Below, piece after piece: positions 33,961 to 45,250 of a stretch of DNA of 64,000 nt. The notes beneath the pieces were generated by a model that was given only the letters and a program-made list of their open reading frames with translations, was not told where the DNA came from and made no database searches. The position numbers and the translations under genes were made by a program. Every line of letters begins with the position of its first letter. Within the stretch, counting starts at the first letter, position 1. The DNA is from Pterois miles (lineage: Eukaryota > Chordata > Actinopteri > Perciformes > Scorpaenidae): NCBI GenBank assembly GCA_947000775.1, contig CAMQGK010000416.1, positions 1,122,001 to 1,186,000 on the forward strand, read 5' to 3'.

Positions 33961-36144
33961 CCACAAGAGACCCCTTTCACATTTAGTACATTGCTATTAT
34001 GAAAATATTGATTATAGCCACTTTTACCTGTAAGAGGCTGTTGTCTAGTCATCATGAGTCTACTGAGCCCTTGAAAACAGACTTCTGTGGCTCTGGAGGA
34101 GGTTTCTTAACCTGATAATGTCATCAGAGTTACAGTATCTTAAATTGGGTTTGAAGACCACAAATTTACAACATAAATCCTGAGTTACAAACTGCGGGTA
34201 TGGATTTTGAGAATATCTGTGAGTTCTGCAGGCAGGGGTCATTGAACAAAAACGCACTGTTGAGTTACATATATTACATTACATTATATAGGAAGTGTGT
34301 AGGGTCCAGCATTTACAGCAAAGTCAGGATATCTGAGTTAGGATTCTGTTCATTCTCAGTCCTTCAACGGCACTGAAGTACAATTAAGTCACTAGAGTTG
34401 CCTGTTGTCAAACAAAGTAATTAATGCTGACAGTGGCTGTTGAAAAAAGCTTTTACGTGCTTTTACCTCCAGCAGAAGGAGGTATTTGTTCTGTATTTGA
34501 CAAAATGCATTCTTGAAACACGTTCTCACTCGTACCTTGTCACATATGGATGCTTGGTCAGGACCTTTGGCTTCATTCACACACTGGCTACTCTTTCGTG
34601 TCTTTTTCATGTGTAGGGTAGTCCAACAGACTTCAACATGTGGTGAATGCGAATTCAAAAAAATCTACTCAGTTAGGTTTAGGAAAAGATCAGGGTTTGT
34701 TTGTTACATAAGTTAAAATAAGTCAGTGTGGACTTGGGCACTGAAACAGTCTCCTGGGTGAAAGTCCATATATTTGTTTCAACCCAGACCTCGTTATGTG
34801 GACTAGAGGCAGCCCTGTATGTGACAGGGATGTGGAGGGTCATAGTTTGATGCATAGGGCCACTAACCAAGCTGTCGTAGTTGGGAGTGCTTGTTGTCAT
34901 GAGAGGGTGTCTTCCTTTTTTCAACCTTCGTAGGTTGGTCCTTTAGTTAAACTCTCAAGTTTGCAGGTATGTAGCTTTCCCTCATCTGAGAAGAAAACCT
35001 CCAGAGGACACACTAGCTGAGATACCACACACTGTAGCAGCACATTTAGATTTTCACATATATTTTGATGTGTATTAATATTAATTTATTGATGATTCTT
35101 CAGCTTACTTTATTTTCATTAATATACAGTGTCTATTTCTGACTCCTCAACTGGTGTCATTTCCATCTTCCATGTTTGTGTCTGAACCAGATCCAAAATG
35201 ACAAGGCAGTGAGGATAAGAGGTGGGGGCTGGCTGTGAAGTGATGAGTTTTTTTTTTTTCATTGTTGCCATCCCTCCTTCTCCCCCCATCACTTTCCTCC
35301 CTTTAAATCTGTCACCCACTACATGTCTGGACAGCGGGGGGGCTGGAATCAAATTCTCTTCGCCTCCTCGTCTCTGACCTGAATCCCACTGGGGCCCACA
35401 GTAACAGCTCAGAGAGAGAGAGAGAGAGAGATGAGGAAGAAGGGCTGTGCAAAATAATTGAAAGGAGGAGAGAGGGAGGACTCAAGTGAGACATGGAGAG
35501 AGAGGGAAGATGGGGAGCTGTGTCGGTGTATGTGGTGGTGGGGGGTGGTGCTTGAAAACACGAGTTAGTTGAGAAGTTGGAGAAGAGATTTGGAAAATAG
35601 AGGAAAATATTATTATAAAGTCCAACAGTAAACATGTTGTCTGCTTCCCATGATACACTTCTTCCTCAGTACCTTACTGTGAACTATGAAGATCAGGTTT
35701 CTGGACTATTAATCTGTTTTAACGGTCAGTCTTTTGTTTTCATCATCTTGGTTTATTAGACAAATGATGTGCTAATCACAAAATTAACTACAACAAAAAG
35801 TCCTGGCTAGCAGCCCGTTGAGGCTGCAGTGTTCACATACCACACACCAACTTTCCTGGGCTTTTGTTGGCAGCTTAGTTTTAAATATTGTAGCAGGTGA
35901 ATGGTAAGACCAGAAGAAGTTACACTAAAGTGGCAACAGGTGCTTACTGTAATTTCAGCAAAGCGCCAGTTTGCCATCAAGGCGACCAATAACAGTTAGT
36001 GTGCCGTTATATGGAAAACAAATTGCGTCATGTCCACATTATGAAGGGTATCCTTAATTTAAGAAAATGCAGGAATAGTTGTTTTTCATTGACTGTATGT
36101 GTTGTTTTTTTCCATGAGAAATGAAATGGAGTCATGAACTTGCA
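33961..36144. other. Non-coding stretch
   Basis: No gene seen. The patch 34668-34730 (CAGTTAGGTTTAGGAAAAGA, GTTAAAATAAGTCAGTGTGG) is a minus-sense copy of a fish repeat fragment seen at 26893. (GA)n lies at 35410-35431 and a T run near 35250. Purine/pyrimidine-rich sequence surrounds both. Confidence 0.4.
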
Positions 36145-37107
36145 TGGAGGCTGGTTCAATGTCCCATGGGCCCACCACTTGCAGGGACAGACACGGGGTC
36201 GGGCGCGTTATGAGCAGGGTGGCAGCCAAAGGCGGGGACCTAGGCGTGCTGATCCCAGTCATCACGGGCTCTGGGGACGTGGTATGTGATCTCTCTGATG
36301 GTGAAGGACTCAGGGCTGCTGCAGGAGGTTGATCAGTGCCAAATAGATATAGTTGGGCTCACCTCTATGCATAGCCATTTTCGGATTTGCGAAGGGTGAG
36401 AGGTGCTGGGCAAGTGTGCAGATGCTCATGAGCCCCTGGCTGAGCGCCGCTGTACTGAACGTTTCCCTGGTGAATCAGAGGGTCACCTCTATGCAGCTGT
36501 GAGATACTGAGGAAGTCGCTGACTGTTGTTTGTGCTCATGTACTCAACAGCAGCTCAGGGTTCCCTTCTTGAAGTGTCTGGGGACTCTATACAGTAGTCC
36601 TGCTGGGGGACTTCAATGCTTTCATGGGCAACGATGGAGAAACCTGGAAGAGGGTGATTGGGAGGAAAGGTCTGTCTGATCTGAGCACAAGTAGTGTTTT
36701 TTTTTTTTTTTTTTTCATTGTACTTATGTGTTAGTCATGGATTGGTGGAGTGGTTCATAAGTGTACTTTGTACCAGAGCAGGCTAAAAACAATGATCGAC
36801 TGTGTGGTCATATCATCAGCTATGCAACCGCATGTCTGATAGCGAAAGCAAAAACCCAGATGTGGAGGAGAGGCTATGGTGAAGGACTTTCGGTTGGCCT
36901 AAAGGAAATTTTGGCAAACCATTAGACGACTGAAGGCTTGGCTCAGGCTGAAATCAGACTGGGGATGTTATCAGTCAAAGTCTATCAGTTTAGTCAAACA
37001 ACTTTTCAGAGGCAAGGCACCAAGTGTGGATCGGATTCAAGGTGCTGAAAGCTCAGGGCCTCGTTGGGCTGTCCTGGCTGACATGCCTCTTCAGTGCTGT
37101 GTGGAGG
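36145..37107 (+). pseudogene. RTE/Rex3-like LINE fragment: endonuclease to start of RT, dead
   Basis: The sequence follows an RTE LINE from 5' UTR into ORF. The first APE-endonuclease motif is GTWYVISLM (36274-36300), where the usual Asn of GTWNV is Tyr (codon 36283-36285). The central motif [18 protein letters not shown] lies at 36594-36647, followed by [12 protein letters not shown]. After a T run (about 36697-36715), the frame VHKCTLYQSRLKTMIDCVVI precedes SSAMQPHV and a stop. A later part corresponds to the RT N-terminal region, with AAGGCACCAAGTGTGGATCG near 37016. Several internal deletions, frameshifts and stops make it non-functional. Such elements nick DNA and reverse transcribe their RNA at the nick. 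The GATG tails elsewhere in the window fit this family. A detached 3' end lies at 38218. Confidence 0.87.
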
Positions 37108-37296
37108 TAGGAGACAGATGCGTTTAAGCCGAGACTATCAAGACTATTGTTCTATTGTTCTATTGACTATTGAAATGGACATCTGCAGTTTATGCTTATA
37201 TGTTGACAAACAGGGACTAACAGGTTTTATTCACTCATGAAAGGGGGAGCTTTGCTTTAACCCTGTTTCTATCACACCATTTACGTTTTTTTGTTT

Positions 37297-37310
37297 CCTT
37301 CCCTCTCTCC

Positions 37311-37341
<31 letters not shown>

Positions 37342-37521
37342 GGTCTCTCTCTCCCTCTGTCTCTCCCTCTGTCTCTTTCCTTCTGTCTCTCTCTATCCCT
37401 CTGTCTCTCTTTCTCTCCCTGTCTCCTTCCATCTCTCTCTCTCTCCCTCTGTCTCTCTCTCTCTCTCTCTGTCTCTCTCTCCCTCTGTCTCTTTCCTTCT
37501 GTCTCTCTCTCTCTCCTTCTG

Positions 37522-37555
<34 letters not shown>

Positions 37556-37620
37556 TCTGTCTCTCTCTCCCTCTGTCTCTGTCTCTCTGTCTCTCTCTGT
37601 CTCTCTCTCTCTCTCTCTCC
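37297..37620. repeat. Long polypyrimidine (TCTCTG/TCTCTCCC) satellite-like tract
   Basis: About 320 bp of C/T with regularly spaced G (TCTCTCTGTCTC units of mixed period). It produces long Ser/Leu-rich frames on the plus strand and Arg/Glu-rich frames on the minus strand. They are compositional artefacts. Confidence 0.97.
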
Positions 37621-37639
37621 ACAGCGCTGACCGTCAGCT

Positions 37640-37836
37640 CTACTCATTCTCACTCCCTCCAGTACCACTGCTTGGTCGGTGTCCCTCAGTATCAAAGACT
37701 GACACAAGGGACACTTCTCTCTCGTTACTTTTGGACATGTCAGGTACGACATGCCAGCATACGCTCATCCTTTCAAAATATCCCATACCGAGGGGCACTG
37801 ACCAAATGGCGGTATCTGGCGAGTTGGGAGAACAGC
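37640..37836 (-). repeat. Dispersed repeat, family D (minus copy)
   Basis: The reverse complement of 37796-37836 (TGTTCTCCCAACTCGCCAGA, TACCGCCATTTGGTCAGTGC, CCC) matches 62090-62145. Neighbouring sequence (ACATGTCCAAAAGTAACGAG on the minus strand) belongs to the same fish repeat as I know it. No ORF or ends found. Confidence 0.5.
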
Positions 37837-37874
37837 CCACACACATGCACGCACGCATGCAGGCACACATGCAT

Positions 37875-37912
<38 letters not shown>

Positions 37913-37951
37913 ACACACACACACACACACAAACACATACATACACACACC
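37837..37951. repeat. Interrupted (CA)n microsatellite
   Basis: About 115 bp of CA units with GCACGCATGC and AAACACATAC interruptions. Confidence 0.96.
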
Positions 37952-38217
37952 ATGCCCCCCTGCCCACTTCTGAAATGAGTCCAGTGCCTCTGATCAGGAT
38001 TAGGCATTTTACCAGGGACCGGGTAGACAGGTGGTGGAGTGGTTACCTCCGCTGATGATGACAGGTCTGCACTGGGCCTTCCAGGGCCGAGGACACACAC
38101 CATTTTTCCTGATGAAAAACATCAATAGTTTTCTTCGTTTGGAAATGCACACATACACACATGGTGCGACCAATGTCGCAGATTTGTGATCACATGTGCA
38201 ACCAGGTCGCACTCTGG

Positions 38218-38390
38218 AGCTCTGGCTGGAGGGATTATATATCTCATCTGGCCTGAGAACACCTCGGGATCTCCCAGGAGCACCTGGAAAATGTTGCTGG
38301 GTGGAAGGATCTCTGGAAAACCTTGCTTAGCCTGCTGTCACCGTGACCCCACTCCGGATAAGGGGAAGAAATTGGATGGATGTTTCAAAA
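38218..38390 (+). pseudogene. RTE/Rex3-like LINE 3' end, truncated
   Basis: From 38233 the frame reads DYISHLA, a TGA where Trp is expected, then EHLGISQEHLENVAG and WKDLWKTLLSLLSP before a stop. This is the C-terminus of fish RTE ORFs (general form ...WRDYVSxLAWERLGIPPEELExVAGxxxxWxxLLxLLPP). A short tail ends in GGATGGATG. Same strand as the endonuclease fragment at 36145-37107. The two could be remains of one element interrupted by simple repeats, or separate insertions. Confidence 0.85.
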
Positions 38391-38470
38391 TCAATCCCTA
38401 TTGATCCCTAGTGCACTATGAACATTACAAACTGTGAAAGGGTTAAAGCTGTAAGACACAAACAACTTTA

Positions 38471-38665
38471 AAGCCGGACAGTGCTTTGGTAGCGACATGT
38501 CAATCACAAGGTAGCCCGCCCTAAAGCTTCCCCCTTTATGGTCTATTTGACTCTAAACGGGACCATAATTTACTAAATGAACATCATGCTGTATTGAAGA
38601 AGACTTGAAACTAGTGATTGAAACCATAAACTTATGTTTACAATGTTTACTGAGGTAATATCACT
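38471..38665 (+). repeat. Dispersed repeat, family E copy 1
   Basis: Nearly identical to 47521-47690: ACTCTAAAtGGGACCATAAT, TTACTAAATGAACATCATGC, TGTATTGAAgAAGACTTGAA and CATGTTTACAATGTTTA occur in order. A weaker relative lies at about 41085-41140 (GGTAGCAACCTGTCAATAAC). This is a very common teleost repeat with no ORF. It is probably a non-autonomous DNA transposon. Confidence 0.7.
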
Positions 38666-40056
38666 GATGTGGAACCAGCATTTTCCATGGTAACGGTACA
38701 TTACTAACTCTGTCTCCTAGAGCGATTATATTTAAAAATATAGTAAAACATGTGAATGCCAGCTATTACACCTCAGGCGGGATAATGTGATCATACCTCT
38801 ACCTTCCACTATTGAGGGATGGGAGGACGACCCGAATAAGTGGCCCCTATTGCTTTACTAAACCTGAACTTACTTACTGAACCTACAAACTTCGATGCCC
38901 TGGCCCTTCATCCAGCGCCACCCTGAGGTTGATATTTTAGTTTTTTGGTAAAATATGTTAAACGGTAATGGATAGTTGTTCCCATCTAAGGCCATCTAGG
39001 GACTTCCCATCTATGGCCATGTTTAGGACAAAGTTGTAAGTACTCCATTACTTTGGTTTATGATCAAATATCTGCAAAACTAATGACATTCCCATCAGCC
39101 TGGGCTGTTTTCAGCTGCTTTGTGTATATAGTCTCCATCCACTCATCCACTTTCGAGATTTGATCATTCCTGTTGCTAACAGCTTCATATGTCCGTGAAT
39201 CTTGATTGCAGCTTTTTCACTTTCACTTCTGTAATAATCCATTGAAGTATTTCTGCTCAGACTAGCTTCAGTCCCTCCACCGTAGACTCTATATATTAAT
39301 CTCCATGTATATTTTATGCAATTGTGAGCATGATTTATATACAGTATGCACAGTAGGATTTCATTTACATAAATTAGTATTTCAGTTCATTATTGCAAAA
39401 ATATACAGTATTTCTCTGCAGGACAGATGTATAATTTTGATGAAAGCCTTATTTTACCTCCTGTTGCCCCAGGACACTACCTCCATCCCTCTCTCTCTGC
39501 CTCTGTCCTATTCTCTTCTCTTCGCTCAGTCTTAGTCCACATGGTTCATGGTATCATATCTTGTCCTACCAGGTCTCTAATTAGTTATTTCCTCACTGAG
39601 GACCTGTGTGTATGTTAGTGTGTTTTTAAGTAAGGTAAGGAAAACAACCAACTGGCTGAGAATAAAGCAGAAATGAATCATTTGCCTCACTTTATTGAAA
39701 GCTAATTCCAGTTTACTGCTAGTTTGATCTTATTTTCATAGTTTTGGCCTTTATCAGTTGTCAGTGTGGGATTAAAATGAATAAAAACAGGCTTTATGCT
39801 AAGCTGTGCTAACCACATGTCCTCCTTACTCCTGCTCTGTACTTTTGCACACAGACATGAGAATGATATTGGGTTTCTCATCCTTATGAAGAACAACAAC
39901 AATCAACTTTCCAGGGTGTTGAACTATTTGTTTCTTACCTGTGTGTGTTAGTGTGTCAGTGTGTGTGTGTGTTTATTTGTTGAACGGTTCAGTGTGTGTA
40001 TGTAAAGCACTCTGCTTAGACAGTTTTTGGAGACATTCCTGGCTGAAGGTTTCCCG

Positions 40057-40058
<2 letters not shown>
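38666..40058. other. Non-coding stretch
   Basis: No gene or element recognised. Confidence 0.4.
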
Positions 40059-40094
<36 letters not shown>

Positions 40095-40104
40095 TGTGTG
40101 TGTG
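40059..40104. repeat. (TG)n microsatellite
   Basis: TG units with one TTTG interruption. A short GCATGCATGCAT stretch follows. Confidence 0.96.
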
Positions 40105-40681
40105 CATGCATGCATTCAAATGAGGGATTTATCTCCTTACCCGGGTGATTCGGGCCTTGCCTTGCCACCCTCTGATCCTTATCTTCCTCCCAGTTGTCCC
40201 CTTCATCCCTCACTCTCCTCTCATTCAAATTCTTGCCCCACCACTTTCTCTTTCCCTCCCTACCTGTACACCTGTTTTCACACACATCACACACACACAA
40301 ACATATACATATTGTAGCTCTAAGTATTTTCCACAATCCTAAAGGCTAAAGATCACAGTAAACAATTTTTACCATTATTAGCCTGAGCACATACTGTACA
40401 AGTGTGGCCATTTGTTCGGACAGTGATTTAGCCTACTAACTAGGTTATGGACAATTCATGCCCCATGAACATCAGATCAGAGTACATGGATGTCAATGAA
40501 TTGGAGGTCAGTCTAATACTTTGGTTCAGATCAAGGAATCTGGACAACTGCCCACCAGACTGCTGACCCCATGATCAGAATGTTTTCAGTTCCACTTAAG
40601 CGACCTAGATCCATCAGATAAAAATCATTGTTATTCCCTTTCCTTAACATTTTCCAAGATTAGGCTAAATGTTAGACTTGC

Positions 40682-40683
<2 letters not shown>
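40105..40683. other. Non-coding stretch, pyrimidine-rich at its start
   Basis: The stretch 40145-40290 is C/T-rich. Nothing else recognised. Confidence 0.4.

Positions 40684-40731
<48 letters not shown>
40684..40731. repeat. (CA)n microsatellite
   Basis: About 23 CA units. Confidence 0.97.
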
Positions 40732-40732
<1 letters not shown>

Positions 40733-42894
40733 TCTTTGATCCATGTCAGGGGTGTCATAATAAACAGGTATCGACGATAACCGTGATATTTAAAAATTGA
40801 TATTCTGATATCATGTTAATAATACACACACAATAATACCATATAAATAATTCTGTACCTCTTAAATTAACTTATAGATGTACTGTATGTAAGAAGTGGA
40901 CACCATGACATCACCCACTGGTTTGTGGAGTGCCATTATTAAGCTATCTTGTTTTTTTTCTAGCCACAAGTGACACAAGAGGGTAGCACTAAGTACAACT
41001 GAACCCTGAATAAGACATTTTTAGGTGACCAAAATATTACGATTAACTTTCATGAATTCTAAGACAAAAACACAGACAACTCCCACAATGGACAATGCTG
41101 TGGTAGCAACCTGTCAATAACGAGGTAGCCAAGCACTAAAGCATACATTAGCTCCACTTCTCAGACCCCAGAGCTGCCTACTGAGCAAGATGTGCGAGAC
41201 AAAGAGTGGGTGCAACTAAGCGAGACGGGACTAAGCTATAAGGAAGACCCTCAAAAGTGCTAAAATATTTTACTGCAAAAGTGGTTAAATTAGCAGATTT
41301 TGTGAGGCACCCCAAAAATAAAAGAAGTGCTATGATGAAAGTATTGAGAAATTGTGATAGACCGCTTACTGAAAGTATATTTTTAAGTCTCTAGATAGAT
41401 TTCTTAATTTCTACCACTGACCATACCTACAGTTACATATCATACATCAAATATCTTACCATTACAGCAAACCCTGATTGGCGTTACTGGAACATTCCCA
41501 GTTAAAGCTGCCTAGAATTAAATTAATACATTAATACATCATAAACTTAATATTTGATATTTCTGCTCATTGTACTTAGGGGGAACCCCTGCCCATTTTT
41601 ACACCACATTTTGGATTAATCAGAGGTTTTAATGGGAAGTTACATGAGCTCAAGTGGACATCTCCCATTCAGCCTGGCTTTGTTTTGCACTTCTTTTATT
41701 TTTGGGGTAAGTCACAATATCTATCTATCAATTTAACCACATTTGCAGTAAAATATTTTTATACAAGAATCCATTTCATATGTAGGAGACCTCAGAGAAA
41801 ATGCTTTGTTCTACGTGCGATATGGGTCTCAAGATTTTGGGTGTCTTCCCGCTAGCCTAAACATTAACCCTGCATTATTGGGTACAGAGGATTCTAAGTC
41901 AGTAGTAGTGTTGTCCGTGTTTTTGTCTTAGAATGAAAATTAATTGGCAGATAAAGCAGGGTATGCTGTCAGGGTATAATGGCCATTATCGCCTGAAATT
42001 TTTATAGCGTTTGGTTGTGCTTAGCTCCACACTCTCAAGTCACTTCTGGTTGCAAAAAACAACAAGGCAACAGCCAAATACAAATATGGTGACGGTAAAA
42101 TGCAAAACTCAACACTTAAAAAGTCCACAAATCAGTGGATGATATCTGGGCGACAATGTCCACCTGTTACAGTCTACGACTACATGCCATTCAAAAAGAT
42201 GATATAAGAATACTTACAGACTCTCTCTCCACCTCCCTACACTTGTATTTTGAGTGTGATAATCGTGTAGTGTAAATCTGATAAAGTGGCAACCTTAATC
42301 CATGTTGTTTTAGTGTTAACTTTGTCTATAGGCTACAGCACAAAACAGAAGGAAATAACAACAATATAAGCAATTAAAACAATAAAGGAAACCACATAGC
42401 TACATAGCATACAACTACGTAGCCTACAATAAAGTTGTCAAGTGGTAGCAGACGTACAGTTTAGGTTTTAGTTTGGCCAAGAATAAACAGTGGAGCTCCT
42501 CAACACCCAAGTAAAGTTGTTGTGTCCTCGACCCAGCTGCTGGGTAAGGCGAATGGGTTTAGCTCCCAAGTGAGCATCAACCTTAGCCCTGGAGGCAAAA
42601 CAGCAGGAAGCAGCAGTGGTTATGTCAGCTGGCTATAACACTACTTTAGAACCTGTAATAGGGAACCTAACCGGTTAACTGTTGCCCATTCTTTCAATAC
42701 AGAATGACAATGCTGAAAGTAGTTAACTATAGCCAGCTGACAGGCTGATGAGGCAAATGGCTAGGTTAGCAGCAGACACCTGCAATAATATCTAAATCAT
42801 GTGATCACAATGTTAAAATAAACCAAAAATGTGACTACATTGTGCCTCATTTTCCAACACCACTGACATATAGCCAATAACTTCATAAGCCACA
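40732..42894. other. Non-coding stretch with one weak repeat match
   Basis: No gene seen. The stretch 41085-41140 is a short, diverged relative of dispersed repeat family E. The rest is unclassified AT-rich DNA. Confidence 0.4.
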
Positions 42895-43100
42895 AACCAT
42901 GGCTTCGTCCAAAATCACATACTGTGCACTACACACCCAACATGTGTACTATCAAACAACATACTTTGTGTGAATAAACAGTAGCAGTTTGTGCATCTTT
43001 TTGGATGCACGGGGCGGTAATCTATGTTGTCACTTCCTGGGAGCCTGTTTGCTGGTTGGAGATGCATAACCAAGGTAACTCTTCCCATGTGACCAAAAAA
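42895..43100. mobile_element. End of a fish DNA-transposon-like repeat
   Basis: ATGGCTTCGTCCAAAATCAC, ATACTGTGCACTACACACC, TTTGTGTGAATAAACAGTAG, TTTTTGGATGCACGGGGCGG and CACTTCCTGGGAG occur in the order known from a common teleost repeat. An A run lies at 43095-43110. No ORF. The other end is not located. Confidence 0.45.
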
Positions 43101-43213
43101 AAAAAAAAAATGATTTGTGAGAATCAAAGCCTGAATTAATTTAAAATTTTGCTTTGCAAAGTGAAATCTTATACTTACACATAAACTGAAGAGTCATTGA
43201 TGTTAAAGAGCTG

Positions 43214-43218
43214 TCCAT
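43214..43218. repeat. Left target-site duplication of solo LTR
   Basis: TCCAT, repeated directly after the LTR at 43749-43753. Confidence 0.85.
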
Positions 43219-43748
43219 TGTCAGGAAGTATAAGTGTTAATCTGTGTTTCCGGTTGCATGCTTTTATTTTGGCGCACTTCCTGTTTTGTGTTTGCATCCT
43301 AACCTCTCCTCTCGTTGCAGTTCACTTCACTCCCTGCCCTGCATGCCTCCTGCCTTCACGTTAGAGCACCTCCTCCCGACCTAGTTATCATCACTAGTCA
43401 CCTGCGTCTGATCGTCATCCCCCGCCCTGATCGTGTTCACCTGTGCATAGTTATCCACCTCCCTCACTAGTATTTAACGAGTGCTCCCTTTTCCTCCCGT
43501 GCCAGTTCGTCTTTGTCTGTTTAGAGAAGCGTACCCGCCATTCCTAGTGTTTTTTGATCTCCTCGTATACTGAACCAAGCCTGTTTAATTACTAAGCCTT
43601 TAGCCCGCCGATCTGGACCTGTCTGCCTGTTTGACTGCCTTACCGTGTACCGACTTACTGCCTGGAATAAAGACGCCGATTATTGTGAACAGCTCTGTCT
43701 CCGAATCTGCATTTGAGTCTGTATCTGTGTGTGTAACCTGCCCTGACA
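43219..43748 (+). mobile_element. Solo LTR of an LTR retrotransposon (probably Gypsy/Ty3 group)
   Basis: The 530-bp unit begins TGTCAGG and ends CCTGACA, perfect 7-bp inverted ends with the canonical TG...CA. It is flanked by a 5-bp direct duplication TCCAT (43214-43218 and 43749-43753). Inside are a TATA-like box (TATTTAACG near 43472), a C/T-rich R/U5-like region and a poly(A) signal AATAAA at 43666-43671. This order fits U3-R-U5 on the plus strand. No gag/pol lies next to it, so it is a solo LTR left by LTR-LTR recombination. Placement in the Gypsy group rests on general similarity to fish LTRs and the 5-bp duplication. The short open frame starting at 43631 is incidental. Confidence 0.88.
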
Positions 43749-43753
43749 TCCAT
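43749..43753. repeat. Right target-site duplication of solo LTR
   Basis: TCCAT, identical to 43214-43218. Confidence 0.85.
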
Positions 43754-44420
43754 CAACGTCTGTTATTGATGTTGACGTCGCTACCGTATCACTACTATTA
43801 CAAATACTACTACAAAAATATTGTTTGTGATTCACATACCATTCTTTTCATACTATGGTTTTGGTACTCATTCATACTAAAAAATCTCACATACAGTTTT
43901 AGACGCAGCGTATGGCAACAACAAATGCGGCCAAGCTGTGTGCATCACTTTTTATTGTCCCCTGGAAACAGTTTCCATTGTCATATGGTGCTATTTGCAG
44001 CATGTTTCTGTATTTAGTTGTGTTTTCTGTATTTGCAGTGTTTTTTTTAAATAAATGCTGCATCTGTTGTCAAATTGGTGAAGATGTTTTCTTAATTTGC
44101 AGACCATTGAGCTCTCAGGGCCACCATTGTTATACATGCATGCCGTTGTCTTCTCAAATTTTTTGAATGCACGTTTCAGACTTAATTGTGACACAACTAT
44201 GGCAGTAGATGCCTTTCTTCTCGCCTTTGCTACAGGGTATCCCCAAAGCTGACAGAAGTATATAGTTACAGTGGATTGATAGTTTACTATGAATAAAGAC
44301 AGTATACTGTTGGAGTGTTAGAGAATATGGTGTGGCTGCTGAAGCGCTACACATATGAAGGATGGTTTAAAGGTAATACAGCAAGAGACCGCTATATACT
44401 GTAGTGTGATTCCCCTGACC

Positions 44421-44422
<2 letters not shown>
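43754..44422. other. Non-coding stretch, possible repeat remnant
   Basis: Patches such as CATACCATTCTTTTCATACT and GACGCAGCGTATGGC resemble the other side of the fish repeat seen at 42895-43100. If so, the solo LTR inserted inside that repeat. No gene. Confidence 0.35.

Positions 44423-44462
<40 letters not shown>
44423..44462. repeat. (GT)n microsatellite
   Basis: Twenty GT units. Confidence 0.97.
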
Positions 44463-44463
<1 letters not shown>

Positions 44464-44841
44464 AGGCTATGAATTTTATTACAGCTCCAAAATAGACTCT
44501 GGCCCCAAAGCCCAAGCCTCTACACATCTTCAATTTCAAAACGGTGGAGAGAAGAGGAAGAAGGAGGAGGGAAAGGGGGTGGGGGGTGGGGGATGGAGGA
44601 TGAATAGGATGCCGTGAAAAAAGAGAGGGAGAGAAAGGCCCAAAAGAACGGCGGCGAGGGGAGGAAAATGAAAGCGAGCTGATTCAATCTTCAAGCACCT
44701 TACAAGCGTTTGCGTCAGGTTTCTTGTTTAAAAGGAGAGGTCGGAGAAAGGATGTGGAGGAAGAGAACAAGGGAGAAGTGTGGTGAGCGATGGGGGTGGG
44801 GGGGTGGAGGGTTAATGTCCACGACTCCTCCTCGTTTTCTG

Positions 44842-44875
<34 letters not shown>

Positions 44876-45070
44876 ATTCATTCCTTCTTCTCTCTTTTCC
44901 AAACTGTAGTGAAAAGATTAAATTGTTTACGAGTGCGAAGCGCGGCTAGCTCGAGCGGATGAGCCAAGAGCGACAGAGATAGACATTCTAATTCGCGGCT
45001 GTACTTAGCGCCCGGGTCCCTGTGTGCAACCACTAATTCTTTTATCTGGCTGCAACACTCCGGGCTTCAG
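44463..45070. promoter_or_regulatory. Candidate conserved non-coding element, two blocks
   Basis: Block 1 (44463-44545: TCAGGCTATGAATTTTATTA, ACAGCTCCAAAATAGACTCT) and block 2 (about 44900-45065) flank a purine-rich zone and a (CT)n at 44842-44871. Block 2 has AAAAGATTAAATTGTTTACG, AAGCGCGGCTAGCTCGAGCG, GACATTCTAATTCGCGGCTG and CACTAATTCTTTTATCTGGC: CpGs beside homeodomain and GATA-type cores. No transposon ends or coding frame. The enhancer interpretation is inference. Confidence 0.4.
44842..44871. repeat. (CT)n microsatellite
   Basis: Fifteen CT units. Confidence 0.97.
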
Positions 45071-45250
45071 CCACATTCAAAAAAAAAAAAAAAAGAAAAT
45101 ATATATAAAGAGGAAGACCAAGAAGAAGAAGGATGGATTGAGAAGGGGGGGAGAAAAAAGAAGTGAATGGGGAAAAAATGACAGTTTTTAACACTGTACA
45201 ACTGATAAAAAAAATCTGTACTTGAATACTTGATTTCATTTTTTTTAACT

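Noticed and set aside
34668..34730. Interstitial telomere repeat (TTAGGTTTAGG)
   Set aside because: Only one or two degenerate units, within a dispersed repeat fragment.
37291..38055. 254-codon open frame
   Set aside because: It runs through the CT tract and a CA array, giving Ser/Leu then His/Thr repeats. No domain or splice structure.
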